DNA from: Sphingopyxis sp. USTB-05
Lineage (GTDB): Bacteria > Pseudomonadota > Alphaproteobacteria > Sphingomonadales > Sphingomonadaceae
Assembly: GCF_023822045.1 (NCBI RefSeq)
Contig: NZ_CP084712.1
Coordinates: 3,534,001-3,598,000 of the forward strand
Reading direction: 5' to 3'
Length of the DNA stretch: 64,000 bases
Made by a program: the position numbers and the translations under genes. The notes under the pieces were generated by a model, which saw only the letters and a program-made list of their open reading frames with translations, did no database searches and was not told the origin of the DNA. Positions 54,174 through 63,631 of this stretch are shown in pieces; the stretch's first letter is position 1, and each line of letters begins with the position of its first letter.

Positions 54174-54932
54174 ATGACCGGCTGGCCGATCCTTTTCTCC
54201 GCACTGGCGATGACCGCGATCGTCGGTGTGCGCTATCTCCTCACCAGTGGCGCTTTCGCCTTTGCAACGCGACTGAAGCATCCCGGCCTCTATCGCGGGC
54301 TGGAACCGCAGATGCGCCGCGAGATCAGCTGGAGCCTTTTGAGCACTGCGATTTACGGGATTCCCGCAGGTATCGTTGCATGGGGGTGGCAGGCGCATGG
54401 CTGGACGCGCATCTATACCGAAGTCGGTGCCTTTCCGCTTTGGTATCTGCCGCTTAGCCTCGTTGCCTATCTGCTGATCCACGACACATGGTTTTACTGG
54501 ACGCACCGCTGGATGCATCGGCCGCGGCTGTTCCGCATCGCGCACAGCGTCCATCACCACAGCCGACCGCCGACCGCCTGGGCCGCGATGAGTTTTCATC
54601 CGCTGGAGGCGATTACAGGCGCGCTCGTCATCCCCGCACTCGTTTTTCTGATCCCGATCCATGTTGCAATGCTCGGGCTGGTCCTGGCGATCATGACAAT
54701 CATGGGTGTCGGCAATCATATGGGGTGGGAAATGTTCCCGCGCGCGCTCGTCCATGGACCCGCGGGGCGATGGCTGATAACCGCAACGCATCATGAGCAG
54801 CATCATGCCGCTTACCGAGGGAATTATGGGCTCTATTTCCGCTTCTGGGACAAGGCTTGCGGCACGGATCTTGGGCTTGGCCGCTTTGACGCTGCTGACC
54901 GCCGCCGCGAGCGCCCCGCCGCCAACGGTTGA
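54174..54932 (+). CDS. Sterol desaturase / fatty acid hydroxylase family membrane enzyme
   Basis: 252 residues with about five membrane helices and the di-iron His motifs HDTWFYWTHRWMH (about 103-115), HSVHHHS (about 125-131) and HHEQHH (about 205-210). Longer than CrtZ (usually ~160-175), so not a plain beta-carotene hydroxylase. Its divergent position next to crtY suggests it adds hydroxyl groups to the carotenoid, perhaps to ring carbons; lipid hydroxylation is the alternative. The last 107 bases overlap the DUF2141 gene in another frame. Confidence 0.85.
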   Translation: MTGWPILFSALAMTAIVGVRYLLTSGAFAFATRLKHPGLYRGLEPQMRREISWSLLSTAIYGIPAGIVAWGWQAHGWTRIYTEVGAFPLWYLPLSLVAYLLIHDTWFYWTHRWMHRPRLFRIAHSVHHHSRPPTAWAAMSFHPLEAITGALVIPALVFLIPIHVAMLGLVLAIMTIMGVGNHMGWEMFPRALVHGPAGRWLITATHHEQHHAAYRGNYGLYFRFWDKACGTDLGLGRFDAADRRRERPAANG

Positions 54933-55287
54933 GGTCAGCGTCACCGGGTTGCGCAGCACGAAGGGGCAGGTCCTTGTCTGCCTGACCACAAATCCCAAGG
55001 CGTTTCCCGATTGCAGCAAGGACAAGTCATCGGTGCGCATGGCCGTGAAGGCGGCTGACGCTGGCGATTTCCTGATCCATGCCCCCGCGACCGGAACCTA
55101 TGCAATCGCGGTCGTCCATGACGAGAACAGCAACAACAAGATGGACACAGCGATCTTCCTGCCCAAGGAAGGCTTCGGCTTTTCGCGCAACCCGACGATC
55201 ACCGTCGGTCCGCCGAGCTTTAAATCGGCGAGCTTTGCGGTGACGGGGGACATGCGCCAGTCGATCAACATGAAATATATGCTCTAG
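54826..55287 (+). CDS. DUF2141 family exported protein
   Basis: 153 residues from an ATG with GAGGGA just upstream; signal peptide ARILGLAALTLLTAAASA. The mature domain (about 35-150) has the DUF2141 pattern: VSVTGLRSTKGQVLVCLTT, YAIAVVHDENSNNKMDT (acidic, possible metal or binding loop), PKEGFGFSRNP. Periplasmic or surface, function unknown. The signal peptide is coded within the end of the hydroxylase gene; later in-frame TTG codons would shorten but not abolish the overlap. Confidence 0.8.
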   Translation: MGSISASGTRLAARILGLAALTLLTAAASAPPPTVEVSVTGLRSTKGQVLVCLTTNPKAFPDCSKDKSSVRMAVKAADAGDFLIHAPATGTYAIAVVHDENSNNKMDTAIFLPKEGFGFSRNPTITVGPPSFKSASFAVTGDMRQSINMKYML

Positions 55288-55320
55288 TTAGCTTGGCGAC
55301 GCCCGGCTAATAGAGCGCGC

Positions 55321-56910
55321 GTGACCGCGACCTCCTCCCGCATCGCCGCTTTCGCCGACCGCTGGCCCAAGCTTGTCGCCCTCCTGCTCGGTGCCGTTTC
55401 GGCAACGGGGTTTGCGCCGCTGGATTTCTGGCCGTTGACGCTGCTCGCACTCGCGGGTTGGATGGCACTGGTTGCGCGCAGTCCAAAGGGTTCGCGGGCG
55501 TTCGGGCTCGGCTGGGCATTCGGCGTCGGCCATTTCGTCGTCGGGCTGAACTGGATCGCCACCGCCTTCACCTATCAGGCGGCGATGCCCGCATGGCTCG
55601 GGTGGATCGCCGTCGTGCTGCTGGCACTGTATCTAGCCGTCTATCCAGCTGTCGCGGCATGGGGCGCCTGGGCAATCAAGCCCAAAGCCGATACGCATTT
55701 CGCGGCGCCCTCCTACCTTCTGGCTTTCGCAAGCCTTTGGACACTTACCGAATGGCTCCGCAGTTGGGTCTTCACGGGATTCGCATGGAACCCCCTCGGC
55801 GTGATGGCCGTCCCGCATGTCGCGGCGCCCGCTCGCTGGATCGGCACCTATGGCATGAGCGGAATCATCATCCTGCTCGCGGCCGTCCTGATATTGGCAT
55901 GGTTTCATCGCCGCGTCGCAGCCGCGACTCTGCTCGGAAGTCTCGCGCTATTCTGGGGCGCGGCGTTTCTGGCGCAGACAGGCAGCGCCGCCGACGCTGC
56001 TGTCCGTTCCAAGGGAATGCAGCGCATCCCCATCACCGTCGTCCAGCCCAATGTCGGGCAGGCGGACAAGTGGGAAGGCAGCAAGGCCGACGGCAATTTC
56101 GCCAAGCTGGCGCGACTGACCACTCCAAAGAACGACACGCCGCGCCTGATCCTGTGGCCCGAGGCAGCGGTGCCCGACTATCTCGAATGGGGTTATCCGG
56201 CGGCCTATTATGATCGCTCGCCTGCCGCGGCGCGCGCGCGGCTTGTCGCGTTGATGAACCCGCAAGACGTCATGCTGCTCGGCGCGCTGAAGCTCGAACT
56301 AGATCGTGACGGCGATGTCGTCGGTGCGCGCAACGCCGTAATGACCGTTCACGCGGACGGGACGCTCGGCGCGCGTTACGACAAGGCCCATCTTGTCCCC
56401 TATGGCGAATATCTGCCGATGCGGCCGGTGCTGTCGGCGATCGGACTGTCGCGCCTTGCCCCCGGTGATATCGATTTCTGGCCAGGCCCCGGCCCGCATA
56501 CGCTTGACCTCGGCGCCTTTGGCCGCGCAGGGCTGCAAATCTGCTACGAGATCATCTTCTCGGGCCAGGTCGTCGACCGTGCGCACCGCCCCGATTTCAT
56601 CTTCAACCCCTCGAATGACGCCTGGTTCGGCGGCTGGGGCCCGCCGCAGCATCTGGCGCAAGCGCGGCTCCGTGCGATCGAAGAGGGACTGCCGGTCGTG
56701 CGTGCGACGCCGACGGGGATCAGCGCGGTGATCGATGCCAGCGGCCGCATCGTCGAATCGCTGCCGATGCATACGGCCGGGCGCATCGACACATTCATAC
56801 CAAAGGCCCATGCGCCGACGCTCTTTGCACGCCACGGGAACGTGCTGCCGGTCGGATTTGCGTTGCTGCTGCTCGCGCTGGCCATTGCCTTTCGCCGACG
56901 CGGACGCTAA
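55321..56910 (+). CDS. lnt: Apolipoprotein N-acyltransferase
   Basis: 529 residues, GTG start. About six N-terminal membrane helices (1-200) and a nitrilase domain (about 235-500): [25 protein letters not shown] (catalytic Glu), [15 protein letters not shown] (Lys), [11 protein letters not shown] (Cys), and [20 protein letters not shown]; one more helix at the C-end. Adds the third acyl chain to lipoproteins at the outer face of the inner membrane. Confidence 0.95.
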   Translation: MTATSSRIAAFADRWPKLVALLLGAVSATGFAPLDFWPLTLLALAGWMALVARSPKGSRAFGLGWAFGVGHFVVGLNWIATAFTYQAAMPAWLGWIAVVLLALYLAVYPAVAAWGAWAIKPKADTHFAAPSYLLAFASLWTLTEWLRSWVFTGFAWNPLGVMAVPHVAAPARWIGTYGMSGIIILLAAVLILAWFHRRVAAATLLGSLALFWGAAFLAQTGSAADAAVRSKGMQRIPITVVQPNVGQADKWEGSKADGNFAKLARLTTPKNDTPRLILWPEAAVPDYLEWGYPAAYYDRSPAAARARLVALMNPQDVMLLGALKLELDRDGDVVGARNAVMTVHADGTLGARYDKAHLVPYGEYLPMRPVLSAIGLSRLAPGDIDFWPGPGPHTLDLGAFGRAGLQICYEIIFSGQVVDRAHRPDFIFNPSNDAWFGGWGPPQHLAQARLRAIEEGLPVVRATPTGISAVIDASGRIVESLPMHTAGRIDTFIPKAHAPTLFARHGNVLPVGFALLLLALAIAFRRRGR

Positions 56911-56922
56911 CAGCACCATCAC

Positions 56923-56938
56923 ATAAAGCTTCCTTTAT
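56923..56938. promoter_or_regulatory. ATAAAG-N4-CTTTAT palindrome upstream of metK
   Basis: ATAAAG-CTTC-CTTTAT in the 50-base gap between lnt and metK, ending 22 bases before the metK ATG. Same half-sites and spacing as the palindrome ahead of metE (27476-27497). Probably the binding site of a common SAM-cycle regulator. Confidence 0.6.
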
Positions 56939-56960
56939 ATCCGTTCACAGAAGGCTCTCC

Positions 56961-58181
56961 ATGCGCAACAGCTTCCTCTTCACCTCCGAAAGCGTGTCCG
57001 AAGGACATCCCGACAAGGTGGCCGACCAGATCAGCGATTCGATCGTCGACCTGTTCCTGTCGAAGGATCCCGAAGCCCGAATCGCGTGCGAGACGCTGAC
57101 CACCACCCAACTCGTCGTCCTCGCCGGTGAAATCCGCTGCAAGGGCGTGTTCGAGAATGACGAGTGGGCGCCGGGCGCGCTCGAGGAAATCGAAGCCACC
57201 GTGCGCAATACGGTGCGCGAAATCGGTTACGAGCAGGACGGTTTCCACTGGAAGACCTTCCGTTTCGAAAACAACCTCCACGGCCAGTCGGCGCATATCG
57301 CGCAGGGCGTCGATGAAAGCGGCGACAAGGACGAAGGCGCCGGCGACCAGGGCATCATGTTCGGTTATGCGTCGGACGAAACCCCCGACCTGATGCCCGC
57401 GACGCTCGATTACAGCCACAAGATTCTCGAGCGCATGGCCGCCGACCGCAAAGCGGGCACCGCCCCCTTCCTCGAACCCGACACCAAGAGCCAGGTTACG
57501 CTGCGCTATGCCAACGAGCGCCCGGTTGAGGCGACCGCAATCGTCGTTTCGACCCAGCATGCGCCGGATTATTATTTCCACAACGGCGAAGGCGACGAAG
57601 CCAAATATACCGAGCTTCGCAAATATGTGCTCGGGGTGATCGCCGACGTCCTGCCCGCCGAATTGCTCACCGCAAATACGGTCTACCACATCAATCCGAC
57701 GGGACGTTTCGAGATCGGCGGCCCCGATGGCGATGCCGGCGTGACCGGCCGCAAGATCATCGTCGACACCTATGGCGGCGCCAGCCCGCACGGCGGCGGT
57801 GCCTTCAGCGGCAAGGACCCGACCAAGGTCGACCGTTCGGCTGCATATATCACGCGCTATCTGGCCAAGAACATCGTCGCCGCGGGCCTCGCGCGCCGCT
57901 GCACGATCCAGTTGAGCTATGCGATCGGCGTTGCCGAGCCGCTGTCGATCTATGTCGACCTGCACGGCACGGGGACGGTTGACGAAGGCAAGATCGAGGC
58001 GGTCATCCCGCAGCTCGTCCGCCTGACGCCCAAGGGCATCCGCACTCATCTTGGCCTCAACAAGCCGATCTACAAGCAGACCGCGGCATATGGCCATTTC
58101 GGCCGCACTGCCGAAGGCGACAGCTTCCCCTGGGAACGCACCGACCTGGTCGACAAGCTGAAGGCGGCGCTCGCAAATTGA
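56961..58181 (+). CDS. metK: S-adenosylmethionine synthetase
   Basis: 406 residues. MetK signatures: [20 protein letters not shown] (start), [17 protein letters not shown] (about 128), and [19 protein letters not shown] (about 275, P-loop-like). Makes SAM from methionine and ATP. Controlled probably at the palindrome just upstream. Its stop overlaps the TTG start of the next gene. Confidence 0.96.
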   Translation: MRNSFLFTSESVSEGHPDKVADQISDSIVDLFLSKDPEARIACETLTTTQLVVLAGEIRCKGVFENDEWAPGALEEIEATVRNTVREIGYEQDGFHWKTFRFENNLHGQSAHIAQGVDESGDKDEGAGDQGIMFGYASDETPDLMPATLDYSHKILERMAADRKAGTAPFLEPDTKSQVTLRYANERPVEATAIVVSTQHAPDYYFHNGEGDEAKYTELRKYVLGVIADVLPAELLTANTVYHINPTGRFEIGGPDGDAGVTGRKIIVDTYGGASPHGGGAFSGKDPTKVDRSAAYITRYLAKNIVAAGLARRCTIQLSYAIGVAEPLSIYVDLHGTGTVDEGKIEAVIPQLVRLTPKGIRTHLGLNKPIYKQTAAYGHFGRTAEGDSFPWERTDLVDKLKAALAN

Positions 58182-59437
58182 GCCGGTCGCTGCCGCTCAA
58201 CGTCAACCTGACGGCCGAGCGGCCGACCTTCGTCTCGCATCTGGAGTGCGGTCTGACCGGCGAGCGGTATGAGGCCGATGCCCTGCACGGTCTCTCGAAC
58301 GCCGGGCGGCCGCTGCTCGTCCGCTATGACCTTGCCGGCGTTGCGGCGGCGATCGACAGGGCAGAAATGGCGGCGCGCCCACGCGACCTGTGGCGCTGGC
58401 GCGAGGTGCTGCCCGTGCGTCGCGCTGAAAACATCATCAGCCTTGGCGAAGCCGACACACCAGTCATCGCGCTCGACAAGGTCGCTGGGGCGGCGGGCGC
58501 GAGCGCCGGGACGCTGCTCGTCAAGGACGAGGGGCGCCTGCCCACCGGATCATTCAAGGCGCGCGGGCTGGTGATGGCGATCAGCATGGCAAAGGAGCTG
58601 GGCGTCACGAGCATCGCGATGCCGACCAACGGCAATGCCGGCGCGGCCGCTGCGGCCTACGCGACGCAGGCAGGGATCGAAGCGATAATCTTCTGCCCCG
58701 ACGACACGCCCGAAATCAATGTCCGCGAAATCGCGGCGCAGGGTGCGCGCGTCTATCGCGTCAACGGGCTGATCGACGATTGCGGCAAGCTGGTGCGCGA
58801 AGGTGCTGCGGCGAACGGTTGGTTCGATCTTTCCACGCTGAAAGAGCCATACCGCATCGAAGGCAAGAAGACGATGGGCCTGGAACTCGCCGAACAGTTC
58901 GGCTGGGAACTGCCCGACGTCATTTTCTATCCGACCGGCGGCGGCACCGGCTTGATCGGCATGTGGAAAGCCTTTGCCGAATTGCAGGCGATCGGCTGGA
59001 TCGCCTGCAAGTTGCCGCGCATGGTCGCGGTGCAGGCCGAGGGCTGCGCGCCGATGGTGCGTGCATGGGAAGCCGGCGAGCGTCACGCGGCGCGCTGGGA
59101 AGACGCCGCGACGATCGCCGCGGGCATCCGCGTCCCACAGGCGGTGGGCGATTTCCTGATCCTCGACGCGGTGCGCGAATCGAACGGCCGCGCAATGGCG
59201 GTCAGCGACGCTGCGATCCAGCAAGCCGTTGACGACGCCGCGCGCAGCGACGGGCTGCTGCTCTGCCCCGAAGGCGGTGCGACGCTCGCAGCATGGCGGC
59301 AGGCGCGCGCCGAGGGCTGGGTAAAGGATGGCGAGACCGCGCTGCTCTTCAATTGCGCCACCGGCCTCAAATATCCGCTGCCCGACGCATCGCAGACGCT
59401 CGACCGCCACGCGGCCATCGACTTTACGCGACTCTGA
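58178..59437 (+). CDS. Threonine synthase-like PLP enzyme
   Basis: 419 residues, TTG start overlapping the metK stop (TTGA). Fold-type II PLP enzyme: [14 protein letters not shown] (N-terminal cysteine seen in threonine synthases), [15 protein letters not shown] (PLP-Lys about 129), [14 protein letters not shown], and [14 protein letters not shown]. Converts phosphohomoserine to threonine in the classical case; some paralogues act on other substrates. Location next to metK, at the homoserine branch, fits threonine synthesis. Confidence 0.85.
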   Translation: MSRSLPLNVNLTAERPTFVSHLECGLTGERYEADALHGLSNAGRPLLVRYDLAGVAAAIDRAEMAARPRDLWRWREVLPVRRAENIISLGEADTPVIALDKVAGAAGASAGTLLVKDEGRLPTGSFKARGLVMAISMAKELGVTSIAMPTNGNAGAAAAAYATQAGIEAIIFCPDDTPEINVREIAAQGARVYRVNGLIDDCGKLVREGAAANGWFDLSTLKEPYRIEGKKTMGLELAEQFGWELPDVIFYPTGGGTGLIGMWKAFAELQAIGWIACKLPRMVAVQAEGCAPMVRAWEAGERHAARWEDAATIAAGIRVPQAVGDFLILDAVRESNGRAMAVSDAAIQQAVDDAARSDGLLLCPEGGATLAAWRQARAEGWVKDGETALLFNCATGLKYPLPDASQTLDRHAAIDFTRL

Positions 59438-59481
59438 CGAGCGGCTTGCCGCCGCGCAGCCTTGGGGCTAACGCGCGCGCC

Positions 59482-60195
59482 ATGACTGCCTACAAACCCG
59501 GCGATCCGACGACGATCAACCGCCTTTATGGCCGTTCGAAAGGCAAGCCGCTGCGCGCCGGCCAGCAGGATCTCGTCGACACGCTGCTACCGCGGATCGC
59601 GGTGCCGGAAGGCGGCGAAGTTGCCGCGCAGCGTCTGTTCGGACATGAATGTCCGTTGCATTTTGAAATCGGTTTTGGCGGCGGCGAACATATGGCGGGA
59701 CGCGCCGATATGCTGCCCGATCATGGGTTTATCGGGGCAGAACCGTTCATCAATGGCGTCGCCCAAGCGCTGGTCCATGTTGCTGGCGACCATGGTGCGA
59801 AGTTGCCGCTGGGTAATGTTCGCATCCATCATGGCGACGCGCTGGAGGTACTGCGACGCATTCCCGACGGCGCGCTATCCTTTGCCTATCTGCTCCATCC
59901 CGACCCCTGGCCCAAGGCGCGCCACGCCAAGCGGCGGATGATGAACGATGGCCCGCTCGACCTGATCGCCGCGAAACTCAAGCCCGGCGGCGAATTCCGT
60001 TTCGGCACCGATCACCCCATCTATCTGCAGCATGCGTTGATGGTGATGCGCCGCCACCGTCACCAGTTCGAATGGCTGGCAAAGGACGCGCGCGATTTTC
60101 AGGTTCGCCCGAACGGCTGGCCCGAAACGCGCTACGAAGCCAAGGCGCGCGCGCAGGGACATGAGGTCTGGTATTTCCGCTACCGGCGGATCTAG
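59482..60195 (+). CDS. trmB: tRNA (guanine-N7-)-methyltransferase
   Basis: 237 residues from the ATG at 59482; the upstream extension is a shadow of the PLP gene. TrmB motifs: LHFEIGFGGGEHMAGRA (SAM-binding, about 60), NVRIHHGDALEVL, and FAYLLHPDPWPKARHAKRRMM (the PDPWPKxxHxKRR signature, about 135-150). Methylates G46 of tRNA with SAM. Confidence 0.94.
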   Translation: MTAYKPGDPTTINRLYGRSKGKPLRAGQQDLVDTLLPRIAVPEGGEVAAQRLFGHECPLHFEIGFGGGEHMAGRADMLPDHGFIGAEPFINGVAQALVHVAGDHGAKLPLGNVRIHHGDALEVLRRIPDGALSFAYLLHPDPWPKARHAKRRMMNDGPLDLIAAKLKPGGEFRFGTDHPIYLQHALMVMRRHRHQFEWLAKDARDFQVRPNGWPETRYEAKARAQGHEVWYFRYRRI

Positions 60196-60338
60196 TCCCC
60201 GGCTTTGCTTTCTGCCGACCTCGCTTGCCGCAGTCGGTTTTCGCGCATCGCCAGCTCTTCATAACGGCATAGCGGGACCGCCTCCTTTATGGCGGCACCG
60301 GCGGGCGGCGTTTCTCGGCGCGGTTTCTTGTCCGGCAT
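60192..60338 (-). CDS. Possible small basic protein
   Basis: 48 codons on the minus strand, overlapping the trmB stop by four bases. The product is charged and probably helical (RYEELAMRENRLRQARSAESK) after a Pro-rich basic start (MPDKKPRRETPP). No clear ribosome site. Pattern resembles small uncharacterised sphingomonad proteins, but support is weak. Confidence 0.4.
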   Translation of the reverse strand: MPDKKPRRETPPAGAAIKEAVPLCRYEELAMRENRLRQARSAESKAGD

Positions 60339-60375
60339 GGCGGCAGTCTACCTTGCAAACCGCGCACAAACAAAT

Positions 60376-60403
60376 GGGGCGGCCTCGTATCGAGTGCCGC
60401 CCC
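60376..60403. terminator. Bidirectional hairpin terminator
   Basis: GGGGCGGC-CTCG / CGAG-t-GCCGCCCC hairpin with a 3-base loop. On the plus side it is followed by agttttgt and on the minus side by atttgtttg, so it can end both the minus-strand exported-protein transcript and plus-strand readthrough from trmB. Confidence 0.75.
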
Positions 60404-60463
60404 AGTTTTGTGGATCCGTCGGGGAGAGAGAGGACGGTCCGGAGATTCGTGTGTCAGGCTGTC

Positions 60464-60799
60464 TTAGCGCGACGCCATCTGGCTGTCGGTTTCGACTTCG
60501 GCGACGCCGGCGATCTTCAGCGCGGCGCGGAACTGCTTGGCAGCGGCGCGTTCATTGCCTGCTTCGCACAGCTTCTTGCCGGTCGAAACAAAGCGCTTTG
60601 CGCTTGACTGCTTGCCACCTTCGACGCCGCTGGCGGCGACATGGGCCTGTTCGGCCAGACCGGCGCAGCGATAATCGCTACCCGACTGGGCATAGGCGGG
60701 GCTGGCGGTTGCCATCAGGCCGGTGAACGCGAGAGCCGAAGCGGCGACGATCGCGAAAGCGGCAGGAAAGCGGCGATAAGAGGAGAGCTGATAGGCCAT
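60464..60799 (-). CDS. Small exported helical protein
   Basis: 111 residues with a clear signal peptide (AIVAASALAFTGLMATASPAYA, cut near residue 37). The mature part is short and helix-rich with two cysteines (YRCAGLAEQ and KLCEAG) and TPR-like text (NERAAAKQFRAALKIAG). Unknown function; periplasmic. Divergent from the LysR gene and ended by the 60376 terminator. Confidence 0.78.
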   Translation of the reverse strand: MAYQLSSYRRFPAAFAIVAASALAFTGLMATASPAYAQSGSDYRCAGLAEQAHVAASGVEGGKQSSAKRFVSTGKKLCEAGNERAAAKQFRAALKIAGVAEVETDSQMASR

Positions 60800-60883
60800 G
60801 GGAGAGGTTTCCTTTCGTTTCGTTGTGCAACCTTTTTAGTCGCGGTTGCGCACATAGATAATCCTCTATAATCTGCAAGTGCT

Positions 60884-61807
60884 TTGAAGCAGGATTTAAC
60901 AATCCCTCATGGGGCGCTCGACGGGATCGAAGCCTTCCTCCGCGTCGCGGAAAGGCGCAGCTTTTCGGCCGCTGCTGCCGACCTCGGCGTCTCGCCTTCC
61001 GCGATCAGCCAAACCGTGAAGGCTCTCGAAGCGCGCGTCGGCGCGCCCTTGTTCATGCGCACCACACGCAGCGTCGGGCTGACGCAGGCAGGCGAAATGT
61101 TCCTCGAACGCGCGGCGCCCGCCTATACGGGGCTTGCCGACGCCTATGAGGCGGCACGCAATCTGGGCAACCGGCCCGCGGGGCGCCTGCGGATCAACCT
61201 GATGCGCGGCGCGGTCCAACCGTTGTTCGAGCCGATCATCGCCGGCTTCTGCGAAACCTATCCCGATATCGAACTCGAAATCTATGCCGACGATGCGCTT
61301 TCCGACCTGAGCGCAGGCGGCTTCGACGCGGGGGTTCGGATGGGCGAATCGCTCGATGCCGATGTGATCGCGGTGCGCCTGACCGGCCCGTTCCGGTTCG
61401 TCGTCGCTGCAACGCCCGGATATCTGGAAAAGCACGGCCGCCCTGAAACGCCCGAGGCATTGCGCGACCATCGCTGCATCCGTTTCCGCCTGGCAACCGG
61501 CGCGCTGATGCCGTGGACGTTCGAGAAGGGGAACCGCGAATATGATGTCGGCGTCACCGGCCCGGTAATCGTCAACGACTGGATCGCGGCGCTCGTGGCG
61601 ATCCGCACCGGCGTCGCGATGGGGATGATGGCCGAGCCGATGGCGAAGGCGATGGTGCAAACGGGCGAACTCGAACTTGTGCTCACCGATTATGCCGCCG
61701 CGACGTCCGGCCTCTTTCTCTATTATCCCGGCCGCAAGCAGGTGATGCCCAAACTTCGCGCCTTTATCGATTATGTGCGCGAATATCTGCCCGACGATCT
61801 CGGCTGA
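60884..61807 (+). CDS. LysR-family transcriptional regulator
   Basis: 307 residues with a TTG start; no better in-frame start exists before the HTH. HTH about 12-70 (AFLRVAERRSFSAAAADLGVSPSAISQ, VKALEARVGAPLFMRTTRSV), and a two-lobed effector domain. A TTGCGC-N15-TATAAT promoter (60846-60872) would start RNA only a few bases before the TTG, so the leader is very short. Repeats GATAATC and TATAATC in the same spot may be regulator contacts. Target perhaps the divergent exported-protein gene or the downstream transporter. Confidence 0.88.
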   Translation: MKQDLTIPHGALDGIEAFLRVAERRSFSAAAADLGVSPSAISQTVKALEARVGAPLFMRTTRSVGLTQAGEMFLERAAPAYTGLADAYEAARNLGNRPAGRLRINLMRGAVQPLFEPIIAGFCETYPDIELEIYADDALSDLSAGGFDAGVRMGESLDADVIAVRLTGPFRFVVAATPGYLEKHGRPETPEALRDHRCIRFRLATGALMPWTFEKGNREYDVGVTGPVIVNDWIAALVAIRTGVAMGMMAEPMAKAMVQTGELELVLTDYAAATSGLFLYYPGRKQVMPKLRAFIDYVREYLPDDLG

Positions 61808-61827
61808 CGGGGATTCGGAGAGGTTCG

Positions 61828-61914
61828 ATGGGCGCGCAAACAAATCCCTTTGCCGCGAGCAGAAAAATTGGGCTGGCGCCTGCATCAGAATCCCGGCAGC
61901 AGGTTCTCAATTAA
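61828..61914 (+). CDS. Possible 28-residue leader ORF before the TauE/SafE gene
   Basis: 28 codons with a good GGAGAGG five bases before the ATG and TAA stop 17 bases before the transporter ATG. Product starts MGAQTNPFAASRKIG and has no cysteine. It could be a leader peptide or chance; no similar protein is known to me. Confidence 0.35.
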   Translation: MGAQTNPFAASRKIGLAPASESRQQVLN

Positions 61915-61931
61915 AAGGGTTGGGATGATAT

Positions 61932-62699
61932 ATGACTGAACTTGCGGCCATCGACTTTAGCGCGCTCCTGCCGTTCATCCTGATCGGCTTCGCCGCGCAG
62001 TTGGTCGACGGCGCGCTCGGCATGGCGTTCGGCGTCATCTGTAACACCCTGCTGGTGGCAGTACTGGGCGTCCCGCCCGCCACCGCATCGGCGCGCATCC
62101 ATGTCGTCGAAATCTTCACGACCGGCGCGTCGGGGCTCAGCCATCTGTTCCATCGCAATATCGACTGGCCGCTGTTCTGGCGCCTGCTTATTCCGGGAGT
62201 CGTCGGTGGCGTGCTCGGCGCCTATGTCCTGACCTCGCTCCACGCCGATGTGGTGAAGCCCTTCGTGCTCGGCTATCTGGTGCTGATCGGCGTGTGGCTG
62301 CTCGTGCGCGGGCTCCTTTATCCGCCCAAGATCGCAAAGCCCAAGGTCGTCGCGCCGCTGGCGGTGGTCGGCGGCTTTCTCGACGCCGCCGGCGGCGGCG
62401 GCTGGGGACCGGTCGTAACATCGAATCTGCTCGTCCAGGGCGGCGAACCGCGCAAGGTTGTCGGCACGGTCAACAGCGTCGAATTCTTCCTCGCCGTGTC
62501 GGTGTCGATCGCCTTCATCTGGAATCTGGGCTTCGAAGAGATTCTGGGGCCGACGCTGGGCCTGATCATCGGCGGCGTCGCCGCGGCACCGCTGGGCGCA
62601 ATGATGGCCAAGCGCTTCTCGCCCAAGGTGATGCTGGTGATGGTCGGGATCGTGCTGACCGCGACCAGCGCCTTCGGCCTTTACCGCGCGGTGTTTTAA
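61932..62699 (+). CDS. TauE/SafE family membrane transporter
   Basis: 255 residues, about eight membrane helices in two halves. TauE/SafE patterns: GFAAQLVDGALGMAFGVICNTLL (first repeat) and GGFLDAAGGGGWGPVVTSNLL (second repeat), plus TVNSVEFFLAVSVSIAF. The family exports sulphite, sulphoacetate or similar anions. Follows the LysR gene on one strand; substrate unknown. Confidence 0.88.
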   Translation: MTELAAIDFSALLPFILIGFAAQLVDGALGMAFGVICNTLLVAVLGVPPATASARIHVVEIFTTGASGLSHLFHRNIDWPLFWRLLIPGVVGGVLGAYVLTSLHADVVKPFVLGYLVLIGVWLLVRGLLYPPKIAKPKVVAPLAVVGGFLDAAGGGGWGPVVTSNLLVQGGEPRKVVGTVNSVEFFLAVSVSIAFIWNLGFEEILGPTLGLIIGGVAAAPLGAMMAKRFSPKVMLVMVGIVLTATSAFGLYRAVF

Positions 62700-62745
62700 T
62701 TTCGGCTTGAAGGCGGGATTCGAGCGGTCGCGGACCATTCCATTC

Positions 62746-62838
62746 TCGTCACCCCGGACTTGACCCGGGGTTCCCGCTCGATGCCGAAACGGTAGATGCG
62801 CAAAGAAGCGGGATCCTGGGTCAAGTCCGGGATGACGG
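62746..62838. repeat. Family A intergenic palindrome, copy A7 (canonical)
   Basis: Left arm tcgtcaccccggacttgacc then cggggttcccgc, spacer tcgatgccgaaacggtagat, right arm agcgggatcctgggtcaagt then ccgggatgacgg. Between two convergent genes. Confidence 0.85.
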
Positions 62839-62888
62839 AAGTGGATGACTGAACGTCAGTTCTCCACCCCCCCCCCAAACCTTCCCAC

Positions 62889-63440
62889 TCAATTCGCCGG
62901 CTTGGTCTCGTCGATCTTGTCGACCCATTCGGGAAAGAAGCTCGGTTCGCGAGCCGACCAGCCAGGCGCCGTCGCAGCGGCTTCGCTGATCGACTGGAGC
63001 AATATCTTGCGCTTGTCGGGATGCAGGTGCGGCAGCGACGCCGCGGCGCAAAAGGCACCGGGCAGCCACGGCCGCGCATGCGCGCCGAGCAGTCGTTCAT
63101 AGAGGAAACGATAGGGCGCGAATGCGTGGAGCCTGTCCTGTCCGAGGTCGAAGGCCGAGACCGCGATCAGCGGCGCCATGAAATGTTCGAGCGCGTCGAG
63201 CCCGCTGTCGTCGGGAATATGCGCGCGGATTTCGTGCAAGCGCTGATAGACGCGCGCCTGAACGCGGATCGCGGTTTCCTCCACCATGTCGCGCGACCAG
63301 CGCGCGATCGCATCGTCGCGTTCAAGCCCGATATCGAGCGAACGGCGGATGTATCGCTGGGTCGATGCGGGAAAGCCCGCAAATTCTTTGATCTCGGAAA
63401 GGGACAGGTCGCCTGCGGCCGGTCCTGAACGCGTCGCCAT
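62889..63440 (-). CDS. Conserved hypothetical protein
   Basis: 183 residues from the ATG at 63440, seven bases after GGGAG; ATG 63446 is also possible. Soluble, helix-rich, with IKEFAGFPASTQRYIRRSLDIGLERDDAIARW and RFLYERLLGAHARPWLPG. I do not recognise the family. Divergent from the FabH-like gene. Confidence 0.7.
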   Translation of the reverse strand: MATRSGPAAGDLSLSEIKEFAGFPASTQRYIRRSLDIGLERDDAIARWSRDMVEETAIRVQARVYQRLHEIRAHIPDDSGLDALEHFMAPLIAVSAFDLGQDRLHAFAPYRFLYERLLGAHARPWLPGAFCAAASLPHLHPDKRKILLQSISEAAATAPGWSAREPSFFPEWVDKIDETKPAN

Positions 63441-63597
63441 GGTCATGCTCCCGCTCGGCACCCGGGGAGCCATCCCCCCGGAGGCCTGCATCAAACAATT
63501 TGCCACCAAAATGGTTAGTGGCGGGTTAACCATGAAGTTAGCGATCGTTCAGCCAATGTTGAGGGCGTTGCGTAGCGCCGCGACCGGGCTTAATCAG

Positions 63598-63621
63598 CGT
63601 GTCTTGAAACCATAAGACACG
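63598..63621. promoter_or_regulatory. Perfect 8-bp inverted repeat upstream of the FabH-like gene
   Basis: CGTGTCTT-N8-AAGACACG, ending ten bases before the ATG and abutting the AGGG ribosome site. Either an operator or an RNA hairpin masking the ribosome site. Confidence 0.5.
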
Positions 63622-63631
63622 CAGGGCCACC

